In this document: piece after piece, positions 19,606 through 27,071 of the stretch
Position numbering within the stretch: the stretch's first letter is position 1
Layout: the number at the start of each line of letters is the position of its first letter
NCBI RefSeq assembly: GCF_030678875.1
Contig: NZ_JAUUDS010000001.1
Location: forward strand, 682,001-746,000
DNA length: 64,000 bases
Direction of reading: 5' to 3'
Origin: Sphingomonas aurea
Lineage (GTDB): Bacteria > Pseudomonadota > Alphaproteobacteria > Sphingomonadales > Sphingomonadaceae
Notes under the pieces: model-generated
Database searches by the model: none
What the model was told of the DNA's origin: nothing
The model's input: only the letters and a program-made list of their open reading frames with translations
Program-made: the position numbers and the translations under genes

Positions 19606-19878
19606 ATGAGCGCGAAGAGTTATGCCCTGACGGCAGCATCAATGCTTGCGGCGATCTTATCGGGTTGCGCGGACAACAGGGATGCGCAGGCGAAAGCCAG
19701 ATACGAACACGCGCGCGCCAAGGTCCACCAGGCCATGTGCGGCTCCAAGCCGGGCGACAAGGCGACAGCGCTGGCAGCGCTGAGCGAAGATCCGACCCTC
19801 AAAGATATGCCTGACGACGTTTTCGACATTGCCGCCGAGATCGAGCAGCGCGGCTGCGCCTCAACCAAGCAGCGTTAA
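19606..19878 (+). CDS. small hypothetical lipoprotein
   Basis: A 90-aa protein starting at ATG 19606. A hydrophobic signal peptide ends in a lipobox AILSGC (Cys21), followed by a short charged helical region with two further Cys residues (CGSKPGD and the C-terminal RGCAST). No family is recognised. It is divergent from the ejection operon and convergent with the XRE gene, whose stop it overlaps by a few bases. It could be an exclusion or lysis-related factor, but nothing in the sequence proves this. Confidence 0.6.
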   Translation: MSAKSYALTAASMLAAILSGCADNRDAQAKARYEHARAKVHQAMCGSKPGDKATALAALSEDPTLKDMPDDVFDIAAEIEQRGCASTKQR

Positions 19879-20105
19879 CGCAGGCGGACACCCGGCCCGC
19901 CGGAGGGCACGCCGTCGCCAGCAGCAAAGAAGATAACGCCGCCGGCCTCCAGTGCCTCCTGTAGCTTGCGTACCGTAGAAGCGTAGGCATCGCCGCCCCG
20001 CTCAAAACTTGAGACGGTGGCAGCACGAACCGCCGCCGCCTTGCCCAGATCGTCGATCGACCAACCAAGAGCGGCGCGAGCCATCCGAGATTGCAACGGT
20101 GTCAT
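19875..20105 (-). CDS. XRE-family HTH transcriptional regulator (putative repressor)
   Basis: A 76-aa single-domain HTH protein: LQSRMARAALGWSIDDLGKA, then a recognition helix VRAATVSSFERG and the tail GGVIFFAAGDGVPSGGPGVR, which recurs in small alphaproteobacterial XRE regulators. ATG starts at 20120, 20111 and 20105 are all in frame. It is divergent from the seven-gene operon at 20266-23123, with a promoter and a 6+6 bp inverted repeat between them, so I infer that it controls that operon. Confidence 0.85.
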   Translation of the reverse strand: MTPLQSRMARAALGWSIDDLGKAAAVRAATVSSFERGGDAYASTVRKLQEALEAGGVIFFAAGDGVPSGGPGVRLR

Positions 20106-20139
20106 CTGCATAGACCGCATAAATAGTTCGGTATATCGC

Positions 20140-20174
20140 TTGACACAACCCCACAGACCGCTATGTTTATAGCG
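20140..20174 (+). promoter_or_regulatory. sigma70-like promoter with overlapping operator palindrome
   Basis: TTGACA (20140-20145) is followed after 16 bp by TATGTT (20162-20167). The -10 box lies inside a perfect inverted repeat CGCTAT-GTTT-ATAGCG (20159-20174). A dyad over the -10 next to a divergent XRE gene is the usual repressor/operator arrangement. Binding is inferred, not shown. Confidence 0.65.
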
Positions 20175-20179
20175 TTCTT

Positions 20180-20224
20180 GGTGCTACCAACACGAAGAAC
20201 GGCGCGACGGGGTGCTACCAACAC
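20180..20224 (+). repeat. 14-bp direct repeat pair in the operon leader
   Basis: GGTGCTACCAACAC occurs at 20180-20193 and again at 20211-20224, 31 bp apart (start to start), between the candidate promoter and the first gene. It could be a binding site for an activator or antiterminator, or an RNA element. No partner is identified. Confidence 0.6.
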
Positions 20225-20265
20225 CACCGCCGAGCCTAACCACAACCGATCCGTAGGAGATCGCC

Positions 20266-20670
20266 ATGGCTACTGCCGCGCATAGCATTGTCGCGCCTGC
20301 GCTCAAGAGCGCCGCGAACGATACCGGTCCCGTCGACTGGACCCGCAACCCCGTCGTCCGCAAGCTGCTCGCCAGCTTCGCCACCAACCCGCCTCCCATC
20401 AAGATGCTCGCCCGGCACGAACGCTGGGATGGCTTTGACTACACCTACACCGGCTATCGCGTCGCCGCGCTTCAGGTGCTGCGCACCAGCATTGTCGAGC
20501 CGGCCTATGCCGCTGCCGAGGCACGCGGCGACCTCGATGCCGCCTGCGCCGTGTGCGCCTCGCCCAGCGTGTTCGAGGCCGTGCAGCGCGCGCTCTGCAT
20601 TCCGACCCTCCGCCCAATCACGGTCGCCGTTCGCGACCTGAACCCGGCCGCTTGGGGCGACACGCTGTGA
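20266..20670 (+). CDS. hypothetical protein, first gene of the XRE-linked operon
   Basis: A 134-aa protein of no recognised family. It contains an aromatic-rich stretch ERWDGFDYTYTGYRVAALQV and two Cys residues in AACAVCASP. There is no signal peptide or membrane segment. The start has GGAG upstream. It is translationally coupled to the next gene: its TGA overlaps the GTG start (GTGA). Its place directly behind the regulated promoter suggests an early gene of the element. Confidence 0.65.
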   Translation: MATAAHSIVAPALKSAANDTGPVDWTRNPVVRKLLASFATNPPPIKMLARHERWDGFDYTYTGYRVAALQVLRTSIVEPAYAAAEARGDLDAACAVCASPSVFEAVQRALCIPTLRPITVAVRDLNPAAWGDTL

Positions 20671-21056
20671 GCGCCGCCCCGCTGAACCGCCGCGCCCTTA
20701 TCGGGGGCGCCGGCATCGCCGCTGTTGCTCTGGCGACGCCGCTCGTAGCCGGTGCCGCACCCGCCACCCCACAGCCGTCGCGCTTCGCAAGCCTGATCCG
20801 CGCGAACGAGGCAGCCGTTCACCGCTTCAACACGCTGCCCGAGTATCTGGAAACTCGCGACCGCGCCGCCTTCGAAGCCGAAGAGGAGCGGATGCACGAA
20901 GCATATCGGCTGGCCGCTTATGCCTCGCCTACCACCTGGCCGGAGTTTGCCTGCTGGATCGAACACGTCTCGGATGGCGGGCACTCTGCTATCGATGACG
21001 AGGATGTCGAACGCCTGCTGGCGCATACCCGCCGCCTCGCGAAGCTGGAGGGCTAA
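20667..21056 (+). CDS. Tat-signal hypothetical protein 1
   Basis: A 129-aa protein starting at GTG 20667. The N terminus NRRALIGGAGIAAVALATP has the twin arginine, a hydrophobic core and a likely AxA cleavage (AGAAPA), a Tat-type signal. The mature part is a short charged helical protein ending WPEFACWIEHV...DDEDVERLLAHTRRL. Its order of parts resembles the next protein, suggesting distant paralogues. A Tat-exported protein without cofactor motifs is odd in a phage-like operon. Confidence 0.65.
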   Translation: MSAAPLNRRALIGGAGIAAVALATPLVAGAAPATPQPSRFASLIRANEAAVHRFNTLPEYLETRDRAAFEAEEERMHEAYRLAAYASPTTWPEFACWIEHVSDGGHSAIDDEDVERLLAHTRRLAKLEG

Positions 21057-21059
21057 GCG

Positions 21060-21791
21060 ATGACCCAGCCCAACACCACCCGCCGCGATCTGCTGCGCTT
21101 TGGCACCAGTGCCGCCGCCTATGCCGCTGGCGCTGCCATCGTCGTCGGGGGAGCCGCCCTCGCCAGTGAGGCGAAAGGCGCAACACCGGGGGTCAACCCG
21201 CGCCTCCTGCGCGCCATCGCCCTGCGCGATCGTGCAGAAGAGGCGGCAAGTCGCTTCGACGACGACGTGGAGATGCCCGCCCGCCGCGCCTACGCAGCCG
21301 CGGTCAAGGCGCTTCCCGCAATCCCTGCCGTTCCGCACCGGAGTGTCGCCACTACGTTCATCAACATCGAGGGCGAAGAGAAGCGCCTTTCGACAGATAT
21401 GATCGGCGCCGCAGCCTGTGCCCGTAGGGTGGCCAATGACCCGACGTGGAGCGACATGGGCGACGATGTGTGGCGGCGCGCCAACTGTGAGCTGGCTGCT
21501 CTGGCTGACGAGCGTGACGCACTCGTTGCTGCGCACCAGGCAGACCACGACGCTGCCGTTCAGCGCCTACAAGCAAGCCATCGACTGAATGCGCTGAGCG
21601 AGCGGAGCGAAGCCCTATCCACCCGCGAGTTCAAGCTGTGGCTTGCCGCCATAGCCGTGCCCGCCACCGGCCTGCCCGATCTGCTGACCAAGCTGGACTT
21701 CGTCGAACGGACCCGTGGCAGCTCGATGAGCGAGGACGTGGTGGATGCGATCCACGCCGATGTTCGTCAACTCGCAGGCGGGGAGGCATGA
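21060..21791 (+). CDS. Tat-signal hypothetical protein 2
   Basis: A 243-aa protein. TTRRDLLRFGTSAAAYAAGA is a clear twin-arginine signal and is followed by ASEAKGA. The mature part is helical, rich in Ala/Asp/Glu, with HQADHDAAVQRLQASH suggesting a coiled segment, and ends in DVVDAIHADVRQL, similar in pattern to the tail of the preceding protein. It starts 3 bp after the previous stop and its own TGA overlaps the next ATG. No catalytic motif is visible. Confidence 0.65.
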   Translation: MTQPNTTRRDLLRFGTSAAAYAAGAAIVVGGAALASEAKGATPGVNPRLLRAIALRDRAEEAASRFDDDVEMPARRAYAAAVKALPAIPAVPHRSVATTFINIEGEEKRLSTDMIGAAACARRVANDPTWSDMGDDVWRRANCELAALADERDALVAAHQADHDAAVQRLQASHRLNALSERSEALSTREFKLWLAAIAVPATGLPDLLTKLDFVERTRGSSMSEDVVDAIHADVRQLAGGEA

Positions 21792-22063
21792 CCATGCTGG
21801 ACAACATTGCACCACGTCAGCCCAGCCTGATGCAGCGCCTGCGGGCGTTCTGGCGCCGGATCGAGCCGGGCATCACCGTCGACCGAGCGAACAGCATCGA
21901 GCGCTGGGACTGCAACGGCGAAGGCGCAGCCATCAACATCGCGTTCGAAGGCTTCGGCCTGTCCTTCTCGGTGTTCGTCGGCCGCACGCCGCCCTTCCGC
22001 CCGCACCGGGCCGACGAACGCACGGCGCAGCTGACGCGCTGGTACAACGGGGAGGACTGCTGA
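21788..22063 (+). CDS. hypothetical protein
   Basis: A 91-aa protein overlapping the previous gene by ATGA. The sequence has a basic amphipathic N-terminal helix (LMQRLRAFWRRIEPG) and a beta-rich middle (AAINIAFEGFGLSFSVFVG). There is no signal peptide and no recognised family. It is kept as real because of its tight coupling on both sides and its absence of overlap with other coding. Confidence 0.55.
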   Translation: MTMLDNIAPRQPSLMQRLRAFWRRIEPGITVDRANSIERWDCNGEGAAINIAFEGFGLSFSVFVGRTPPFRPHRADERTAQLTRWYNGEDC

Positions 22064-22064
22064 C

Positions 22065-22328
22065 ATGGCACGATCAACTCACAGCATCGCCAGCCGCTTC
22101 CTCGCCATCGGCGGGCGGCTGATGATCCACCCGTCCGGCAGGCTGGAATTCGGCATCAACATGCACCCGATGCTCGCGCTCGACACACCCGAGAGCGAAC
22201 GCCGCCGCCTGCTGCGTCGCACCCGCGCCGCCCGCCGGCTGATCGATCGACGCGGCGGACAGGTCGCCGCTCTTATTCAACAGCATGGCCGTCCGGTATC
22301 GGGCTGGTCCGTATGGGAGGGCCGCTGA
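22065..22328 (+). CDS. hypothetical basic protein
   Basis: An 87-aa, strongly basic protein (RRRLLRRTRAARRLIDRRGG) that begins 1 bp after the previous stop. Basic composition suggests nucleic-acid or membrane contact, but no fold is recognised. The next gene's GTG lies 1 bp after its stop, keeping the operon compact. Confidence 0.55.
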   Translation: MARSTHSIASRFLAIGGRLMIHPSGRLEFGINMHPMLALDTPESERRRLLRRTRAARRLIDRRGGQVAALIQQHGRPVSGWSVWEGR

Positions 22329-22329
22329 C

Positions 22330-22599
22330 GTGACCCAGATCCATTGCCATGATGGCAATACCTTGAGCCCACGGGGTGGGTGTAACGCCCACCCCTTCGA
22401 CCCCCGCGCATGGCTCCAGGCCCTCGTCCAGATCGGGGGCGGCTACGCCCTCGCGTCCGGGCGCCGGCTCTGGCTGGTGGTCGAGGATTGCGACCAAGAC
22501 GACCTCGCCAGCGTCATGCGCCCGCTGATCGGCCAGCCCGATCGTGTCGAAGCAATCCGCGACGCCATCGAGCGACGCTCTTTCGGGGAGTCTGCATAA
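22330..22599 (+). CDS. hypothetical protein
   Basis: An 89-aa protein read from GTG 22330. It has HCHDGNTLSPRGGCNAH near the N terminus, a possible metal-binding cluster (two His and two Cys in about 17 residues), then a compact alpha/beta-like segment (GYALASGRRLWLVVED). No family is recognised. Its TAA overlaps the ATG of the S24-like gene (ATAATG). Confidence 0.55.
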   Translation: MTQIHCHDGNTLSPRGGCNAHPFDPRAWLQALVQIGGGYALASGRRLWLVVEDCDQDDLASVMRPLIGQPDRVEAIRDAIERRSFGESA

Positions 22600-23123
22600 T
22601 GGCCACTGTTCTTGAACCGCAGCAGCCGACCCTCCGCCCCTTCATCGTCTACGACGAGGCGCCAGCCGGGTGCATCCCCTTCCTCGTCACCAACGACGAC
22701 ACCGCACCCCACCTTCGCCCTGGCGACGTAGCGCTGGTCGACACCACCGACCGCGTTCCCGCCGATGACCTCTTCGTGGTGCGGAACGGCGACCGCGCCT
22801 GCCTGCGTGAGCTGCAATCCCGGCACATTGAATTCGTCGAACGGAGCGGCAAGCCGCGACCCGGACGGGGGTGGTTCGTCACCCGGTACAATCGACCGCG
22901 CAACGAGGCTGCGTGGAGGGAGGCATGGGAGAGCGGGCGCCCCATCGTCGGGCTTAGCGACGGCCCCTATGCCGAGGACGGGCCGCTGGCTGGCGTGCTG
23001 CCCTCCAAGCTGGTTGGCCGGGTCGTCGGGATCCTCGTCACGCGGTTCGCTGAACCGCTCTACCTATCACCGGCTTCGCGGTCGCTGGACGGCAACTCGC
23101 CGACGCGGCGCGCGCGGGGGTAG
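22599..23123 (+). CDS. S24/LexA-like fold protein lacking catalytic residues
   Basis: A 174-aa protein. HLRPGDVALVDTTDRVPADD is the pattern of the LexA/CI peptidase fold (xLxxGDxVLVD), followed by LFVVRNGDRACLREL and a late KLVGRVVGILV strand, as in S24 peptidases. The position of the catalytic Ser (usually GDSM.P) reads DDTAPH, and the Lys position in the VVR...L strand reads Arg. There is no DNA-binding domain. I infer a non-cleaving S24-like protein, perhaps a modulator of the repressor; a chance resemblance is possible. Its last 57 bp overlap the antisense gene at 23067. Confidence 0.55.
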   Translation: MATVLEPQQPTLRPFIVYDEAPAGCIPFLVTNDDTAPHLRPGDVALVDTTDRVPADDLFVVRNGDRACLRELQSRHIEFVERSGKPRPGRGWFVTRYNRPRNEAAWREAWESGRPIVGLSDGPYAEDGPLAGVLPSKLVGRVVGILVTRFAEPLYLSPASRSLDGNSPTRRARG

Positions 23124-23516
23124 CGGGGTGAGTTCAGCGGCCTCGGTTAGCTCCGCCTCCAGGTCGACGTCGTCGAGATCCTCATCCTCCGGCCACAGCA
23201 CCGGTTCCCATTCCTCATCGTTCGAAGGCCGAAACCGGTCCTCCCATTCCCCTGTGAGCGTCGGCGCCGGCGGCAACTCGCTCCAGTCATCCGGCAACTT
23301 GTCCCAATCGGGGTCTTTCGTGCGCGGCACCACTTGTCCCGTGAACCGCTCCCAATAAAGTCCGCCCGGCCCGATTATCTGGCACTCACATTCATCCGGT
23401 GAGCAGCATTCGTCCACCATCCAGAAAAGCTGGCCCATCGTCTCGGCAGCGAAGATGCCGACAATTTCACGAGCGTTTGGTTCGCCGTCTTTCAGCCTGA
23501 CCAGGTAAACTTCCAT
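23067..23516 (-). CDS. hypothetical acidic protein
   Basis: A 149-aa protein from ATG 23516 (MEVYLVRLKDGE). The N-terminal half is alpha/beta-like with a Cys-rich patch CCSPDECECQ; the C-terminal half is very acidic (EWEPVLWPEDEDLDDVDLEA) and ends in a basic tail. No family is recognised. It is convergent with, and overlaps, the end of the XRE-controlled operon. The acidic region could mimic DNA, but that is only a compositional guess. Confidence 0.5.
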   Translation of the reverse strand: MEVYLVRLKDGEPNAREIVGIFAAETMGQLFWMVDECCSPDECECQIIGPGGLYWERFTGQVVPRTKDPDWDKLPDDWSELPPAPTLTGEWEDRFRPSNDEEWEPVLWPEDEDLDDVDLEAELTEAAELTPLPPRAPRRRVAVQRPRSR

Positions 23517-23805
23517 TTGAGGAGCATATCTTCGTAGTTGGGCGGTGCAAGGTGGCATATCGGGGTCACCGGTCGAGCTTGATTTGCTTCTATGGAGTCA
23601 AGCCGAATCCAAAATGGGATGAGCCGAGTGCGAGGCGATGTTTCGTCGATTGAACCTGAGAGTCGCGGCACATACAGTCCTTCGCGACGGGATACGCCGG
23701 AACTACCTTCAGCCTGATCGCTTCGTCCGTGACGGCAGTTAGCAGGACGGTTGCCCACAGGATGGTAACCTATTCGCCCGCTGGTGAAACGGAGGCCGGG
23801 GCCCG

Positions 23806-24651
23806 TCACCTTGCTGAAAAGTCGTAGCCATAGAATTCGAAAATAGCTCGTTCCGCAGCAGGGATCGTGCCTTGATGCGGCAGCGGCAGGAGCGTCAGTC
23901 CGAAGTTTGCATGGACCCTGCTCCGTCCCTCTTTTGCCATCCTCTCGCTCAAGAGGCGAGCAGGCGACAGCTCGTGCGTCGGCAAGGCTGAGTTGGCTGC
24001 TTGGAAAAACGCGCTTGCCACAATGTCTGCCAGTTGTAGCCCTGCAACACTTGTGTGTGGCCTTACCTCGCACAGTTCCGGTACAAGCACGCCAGGAACA
24101 ATGTGCCGAGCTTTAAGCGTTAGCGTGCCAGCGCGTGCCTGATACTCAAGTTTCTTGAGGTAACCAACGAGATCAGGGTAACGATGTCCGCCGCGCTCCG
24201 AAAAGACGATCTTGATAACCGGGCTGACATGGTCCTGTTTTGCGCGGCGTGCGCACCAAGCAGTCACGCGCTCAAGGAGGAAGCGTAGGCACCAGTTATA
24301 ATATTGGTCAGGACTCATGCGTCCCAAGGCAGCAGACCGGTGGCCGCGCATATTAGCTTTGTGCGAGGCAAGCGCGAAAAGTCGCACTCCCTTTGAAGCT
24401 AGCATCCGGGCTACGCGCCGCTTATTAGATAGCGAGAGATTGCGGTAATGCAGATCCGGCTTCTGGCGAGATCGAGTCACATTCCGCATCTCTTCAATCC
24501 AGCCGCGGACTTCTGGCTCGCGATGCGCGGCAACGACAACAGCCCCCAATGTAAACCATTCAGTCCACGCCGGCACGCTAGGCGATGACTTAATCCCGGG
24601 GTCGCCAGCTTCATCGATGAATACGACATACCCTGGATTCGGTAGTTCCAT
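23806..24651 (-). CDS. DUF3800 family protein (RNase H-like putative nuclease)
   Basis: A 281-aa protein. The family hallmark FIDEAGDPG is at residues 11-19, and the late motif LQLADIVASA is present, with acidic residues placed as in RNase H-like nuclease cores. Middle His/Arg stretches (HYRNLSLSNKRR) fit the family. DUF3800 genes are frequent cargo of mobile elements and defence islands; substrate is unknown. It stands alone on the minus strand with about 250 bp of non-coding sequence downstream and a locally lower GC content, suggesting separate acquisition. Confidence 0.8.
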   Translation of the reverse strand: MELPNPGYVVFIDEAGDPGIKSSPSVPAWTEWFTLGAVVVAAHREPEVRGWIEEMRNVTRSRQKPDLHYRNLSLSNKRRVARMLASKGVRLFALASHKANMRGHRSAALGRMSPDQYYNWCLRFLLERVTAWCARRAKQDHVSPVIKIVFSERGGHRYPDLVGYLKKLEYQARAGTLTLKARHIVPGVLVPELCEVRPHTSVAGLQLADIVASAFFQAANSALPTHELSPARLLSERMAKEGRSRVHANFGLTLLPLPHQGTIPAAERAIFEFYGYDFSAR

Positions 24652-24848
24652 TTCTCTTTTCTAGCGGTCGCATGGCCTAGGTGCCAAACACCAAGTGTCA
24701 GCCCTACATCGCGCAGGCTGCGTGTTTGATCATCGCGCTGTCGACTCCCCAGCTGCACCTGCATTCGTTGGAAGGGCTGCTATACCGTCTTGGCCCTAAA
24801 AGTGCCGATTAGATGGGGCATCACCATCGATAGTGACCAAGTTAGGGG

Positions 24849-25280
24849 TCATGCTCCCCAATCCGGCCCTTCCTCGTCCGGATAGAAGGCATGTGGGTCA
24901 TACGGCTCTGATCGCCGGGGCGGTCCCGGGGAACGCGGTGCAGGCGGCTTGTCCGACGACGGCGGCAGCGTCGGCTCGCCACCGCCGAAGCGGACACGGA
25001 TGAACGCCGACCCGCCATCGATACCTTGGAAGATCGCCTCGGCATCCTCACCGCGTGCCATCCGCCCGACAATATATGGCGCCCGCTCTGCGTTGATGTA
25101 GCCGAGTTGCACGCCTCGTGGGCTCAACACCGCGACGGCGTTGCTGTCGTGCTTGTTTTTCGGCTCCGGGATCAACTCAACGTGTTCACCTGGTAGCGTC
25201 ATCATCGCCTCGGACCTACGGTTGCTGCCGTCGTCGTTCGGGAAGTCGATGCCGACCACGGCCAGGGTGAGTTCCTGCAT
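24849..25280 (-). CDS. HIRAN-domain protein
   Basis: A 143-aa protein from ATG 25280. LAVVGIDFPN...GEHVELIPEPKNKHDSNAVAV...GVQLGYINAERAPYIVGRM matches the HIRAN domain (VxG...L.REP.N..D.NAI.V....G..IGYI). In eukaryotic helicases this domain binds 3' DNA ends; stand-alone bacterial forms are unstudied. The C-terminal 45 residues are Pro/Asp-rich and probably unstructured. It lies next to DUF3800 in the same orientation, with about 200 bp between them. Confidence 0.8.
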   Translation of the reverse strand: MQELTLAVVGIDFPNDDGSNRRSEAMMTLPGEHVELIPEPKNKHDSNAVAVLSPRGVQLGYINAERAPYIVGRMARGEDAEAIFQGIDGGSAFIRVRFGGGEPTLPPSSDKPPAPRSPGPPRRSEPYDPHAFYPDEEGPDWGA

Positions 25281-25483
25281 AAGTTCGCTAGCGTAGAGGC
25301 TCTTGACCGGCAGCGTCCACCGCCTCGTCCTGATCAAGGGCGAAGTCCCAGCCCGCGTGATCCGAACGACCGCTCTCGCCCAATAGCGGGACATTCCACG
25401 GGCCAGGTGACTGCGGCTTACGCGCCGGCTAGGTAAGACTGCTAATGGCCATCGGCAGTCGATCAGGCTTCAGGAGAGTACGC

Positions 25484-25882
25484 GTGCTTTTTCACACCAT
25501 GGTCGGATCGAATGACATTGAACGGTCGAAGCGCTTCTACGACACGGTGCTCCGCACCTTGGGTGCAGGGGAAGGGACGCGGAATATCGCCGACAGCGGC
25601 CATACACGTCTGATCTACAACAACGGCAACGGAACCAACTTCATCGTCAGCCAGCCAATCAACGACGAACCGGCAAGTGTCGCCAACGGCAGCACCGTCG
25701 CCTTTTCCTGCGACTCGCCCGAACAGGTGAAGCAGCTTCACGATACCGCCGTTGCCGCTGGCGGAACCTCGATCGAAGCTCCGCCCGGACCGCGCGAAAC
25801 CGCCTCCATGGGCACCATCCAACTGGCCTATTTCCGTGACCCCGACGGCAACAAACTGTGCGGAATTCATTTTCCTGCCTGA
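25484..25882 (+). CDS. VOC (glyoxalase/bleomycin-resistance) family protein
   Basis: A 132-aa protein read from GTG 25484, which has AGGAG seven bases upstream; an earlier ATG at 25445 lacks a ribosome site. The sequence HTMVGSNDIERSKRFYDTVL and YFRDPDGNKLCGIH are the two halves of a VOC beta-alpha-beta-beta-beta module; His at the start and the terminal region supply likely metal ligands. Substrate unknown. Similar proteins are common on bacterial chromosomes, so this may be cargo. Confidence 0.85.
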   Translation: MLFHTMVGSNDIERSKRFYDTVLRTLGAGEGTRNIADSGHTRLIYNNGNGTNFIVSQPINDEPASVANGSTVAFSCDSPEQVKQLHDTAVAAGGTSIEAPPGPRETASMGTIQLAYFRDPDGNKLCGIHFPA

Positions 25883-26520
25883 TCCGTCCGGCACGGGCCC
25901 GCTTCTGATGACAGCGGACCCCGATCATGCGATCCCGCAAATGTCCGCTCTCCCCCCAATCGCGGACAGCGCGCGACGGAGACACCCTCCGCGTTGACGA
26001 TTAATTAGCTACCCGACCTGGAGACGCGAGCCGCGCCGCTGCGTTCTCAGGGAGGGCCGGCGCGAATACGTCCCCAGCGTGGGCCATCTTCCGCGCCGGG
26101 AATAATCCAGTGGACGTTTTTCGCCGTTGTGCGTTGCGGCAGAACAGGCGCGCTGATTGTGACCCAGCGCGACTGGCACCCCCGGCGGCGCCCGCATTGT
26201 CGTCGGGGGTGTTTCGCTGCTGGCGCTTGGTTCGGTACCGTACGCGGAGCCTGCGAGTAACTTCTGATAACTTTTTGAGGGAGCAAAGCTGTCATAGGGC
26301 GCTGTCCCGTTGAACCGAGGCGCTTACTTGCCGGCTGCCTTGTGCAGCCGGCATCCTTGTTGGCTGATGGACGAAGGACGGCCGTCAACCCGTTGAAGAA
26401 TTAGCCCTCTAGCGGTTAGAAGGCTGCCGAGGCCGAACTCGCAAAGCTCCGGTCTTCGCACCCTCGGCTGCTCCCCCCTGGACGGCCGAGGGCGCGTCAG
26501 CTCAATGATCGGCCGATGAG
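25883..26520. other. 638-bp region without a credible gene
   Basis: Open frames here are short and show no family features. A 9+9 bp hairpin GCCGGCTGC-CTTGT-GCAGCCGGC lies at 26330-26352 without a T tract. A 9-bp match to the att core (CTCAGGGAG, 26046-26054) also occurs. The region separates the VOC gene from lower-GC secreted-protein genes and may be a junction between cargo segments. Confidence 0.5.
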
Positions 26521-27006
26521 CTAAAACGCTCGTGTTACACCAGCGCTCATGTCTCTTCCGGCTTTACACTTGCCAGCCTTCGACCATTCGTTCCTATAGC
26601 CGTCAGTCGCCTTCTCCGAGTTGTACGCAGCAAACGCCCCTGTGTTGCGATTGAAGTCGTATTCTTTGTGCTGGATTAGACGTCGCTTCAAATACACTTG
26701 GTGATTATCAAAACGAAAACTGCAGATAATCCTATCGGCCGACACGTTGCACTGGTTCAGATCAGGAACAACTTCGTACCTTTTTTCGTCTTCTTCCCAG
26801 ACAAATAGAAGCCCGCCAGCCTCGTGGACACGGTAGTCCGATGTCGGATTGGATGTCGAGCCGTTGGCAACCTCTTGGTAGGTACAATGAAGGAAGATGC
26901 TTGAATTCGCCTGAGCATGACTCGCTTCCGGCAGCACTATGAGCCCTAACAGGCAATAAGTCTTACCGGTTATACGACCGATAAACTCCTGCAACCAGTC
27001 ACGCAT
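26521..27006 (-). CDS. hypothetical secreted protein
   Basis: A 161-aa protein from ATG 27006, which has GGAGG at good spacing. The N-terminal hydrophobic stretch TYCLLGLIVLPEASHAQA looks like a signal peptide with AxA cleavage. The mature part is rich in Tyr, Asn and Lys, with Cys residues (CTYQ, QCNV, IICSF, KCKAG) that could form disulfides. GC is visibly lower than in flanking host genes, a sign of foreign origin. No family is recognised. Confidence 0.6.
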   Translation of the reverse strand: MRDWLQEFIGRITGKTYCLLGLIVLPEASHAQANSSIFLHCTYQEVANGSTSNPTSDYRVHEAGGLLFVWEEDEKRYEVVPDLNQCNVSADRIICSFRFDNHQVYLKRRLIQHKEYDFNRNTGAFAAYNSEKATDGYRNEWSKAGKCKAGRDMSAGVTRAF

Positions 27007-27071
27007 AACAGCCGCCTCCAAGACAAAATTCAATTAACGAGATTACGGCTTCTTAGGTAAAGTTCTCTGCC

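Noticed and set aside
26046..26054. Nine-base match to the att core (CTCAGGGAG) in the middle of the element, as a possible third att site
   Set aside because: The match covers 9 of 19 bases with unrelated flanks, and a chance match of that length in about 25 kb on two strands is not rare. No integrase is next to it.
26330..26352. Hairpin in the gap as a terminator
   Set aside because: The stem is good but no T tract follows on either strand.
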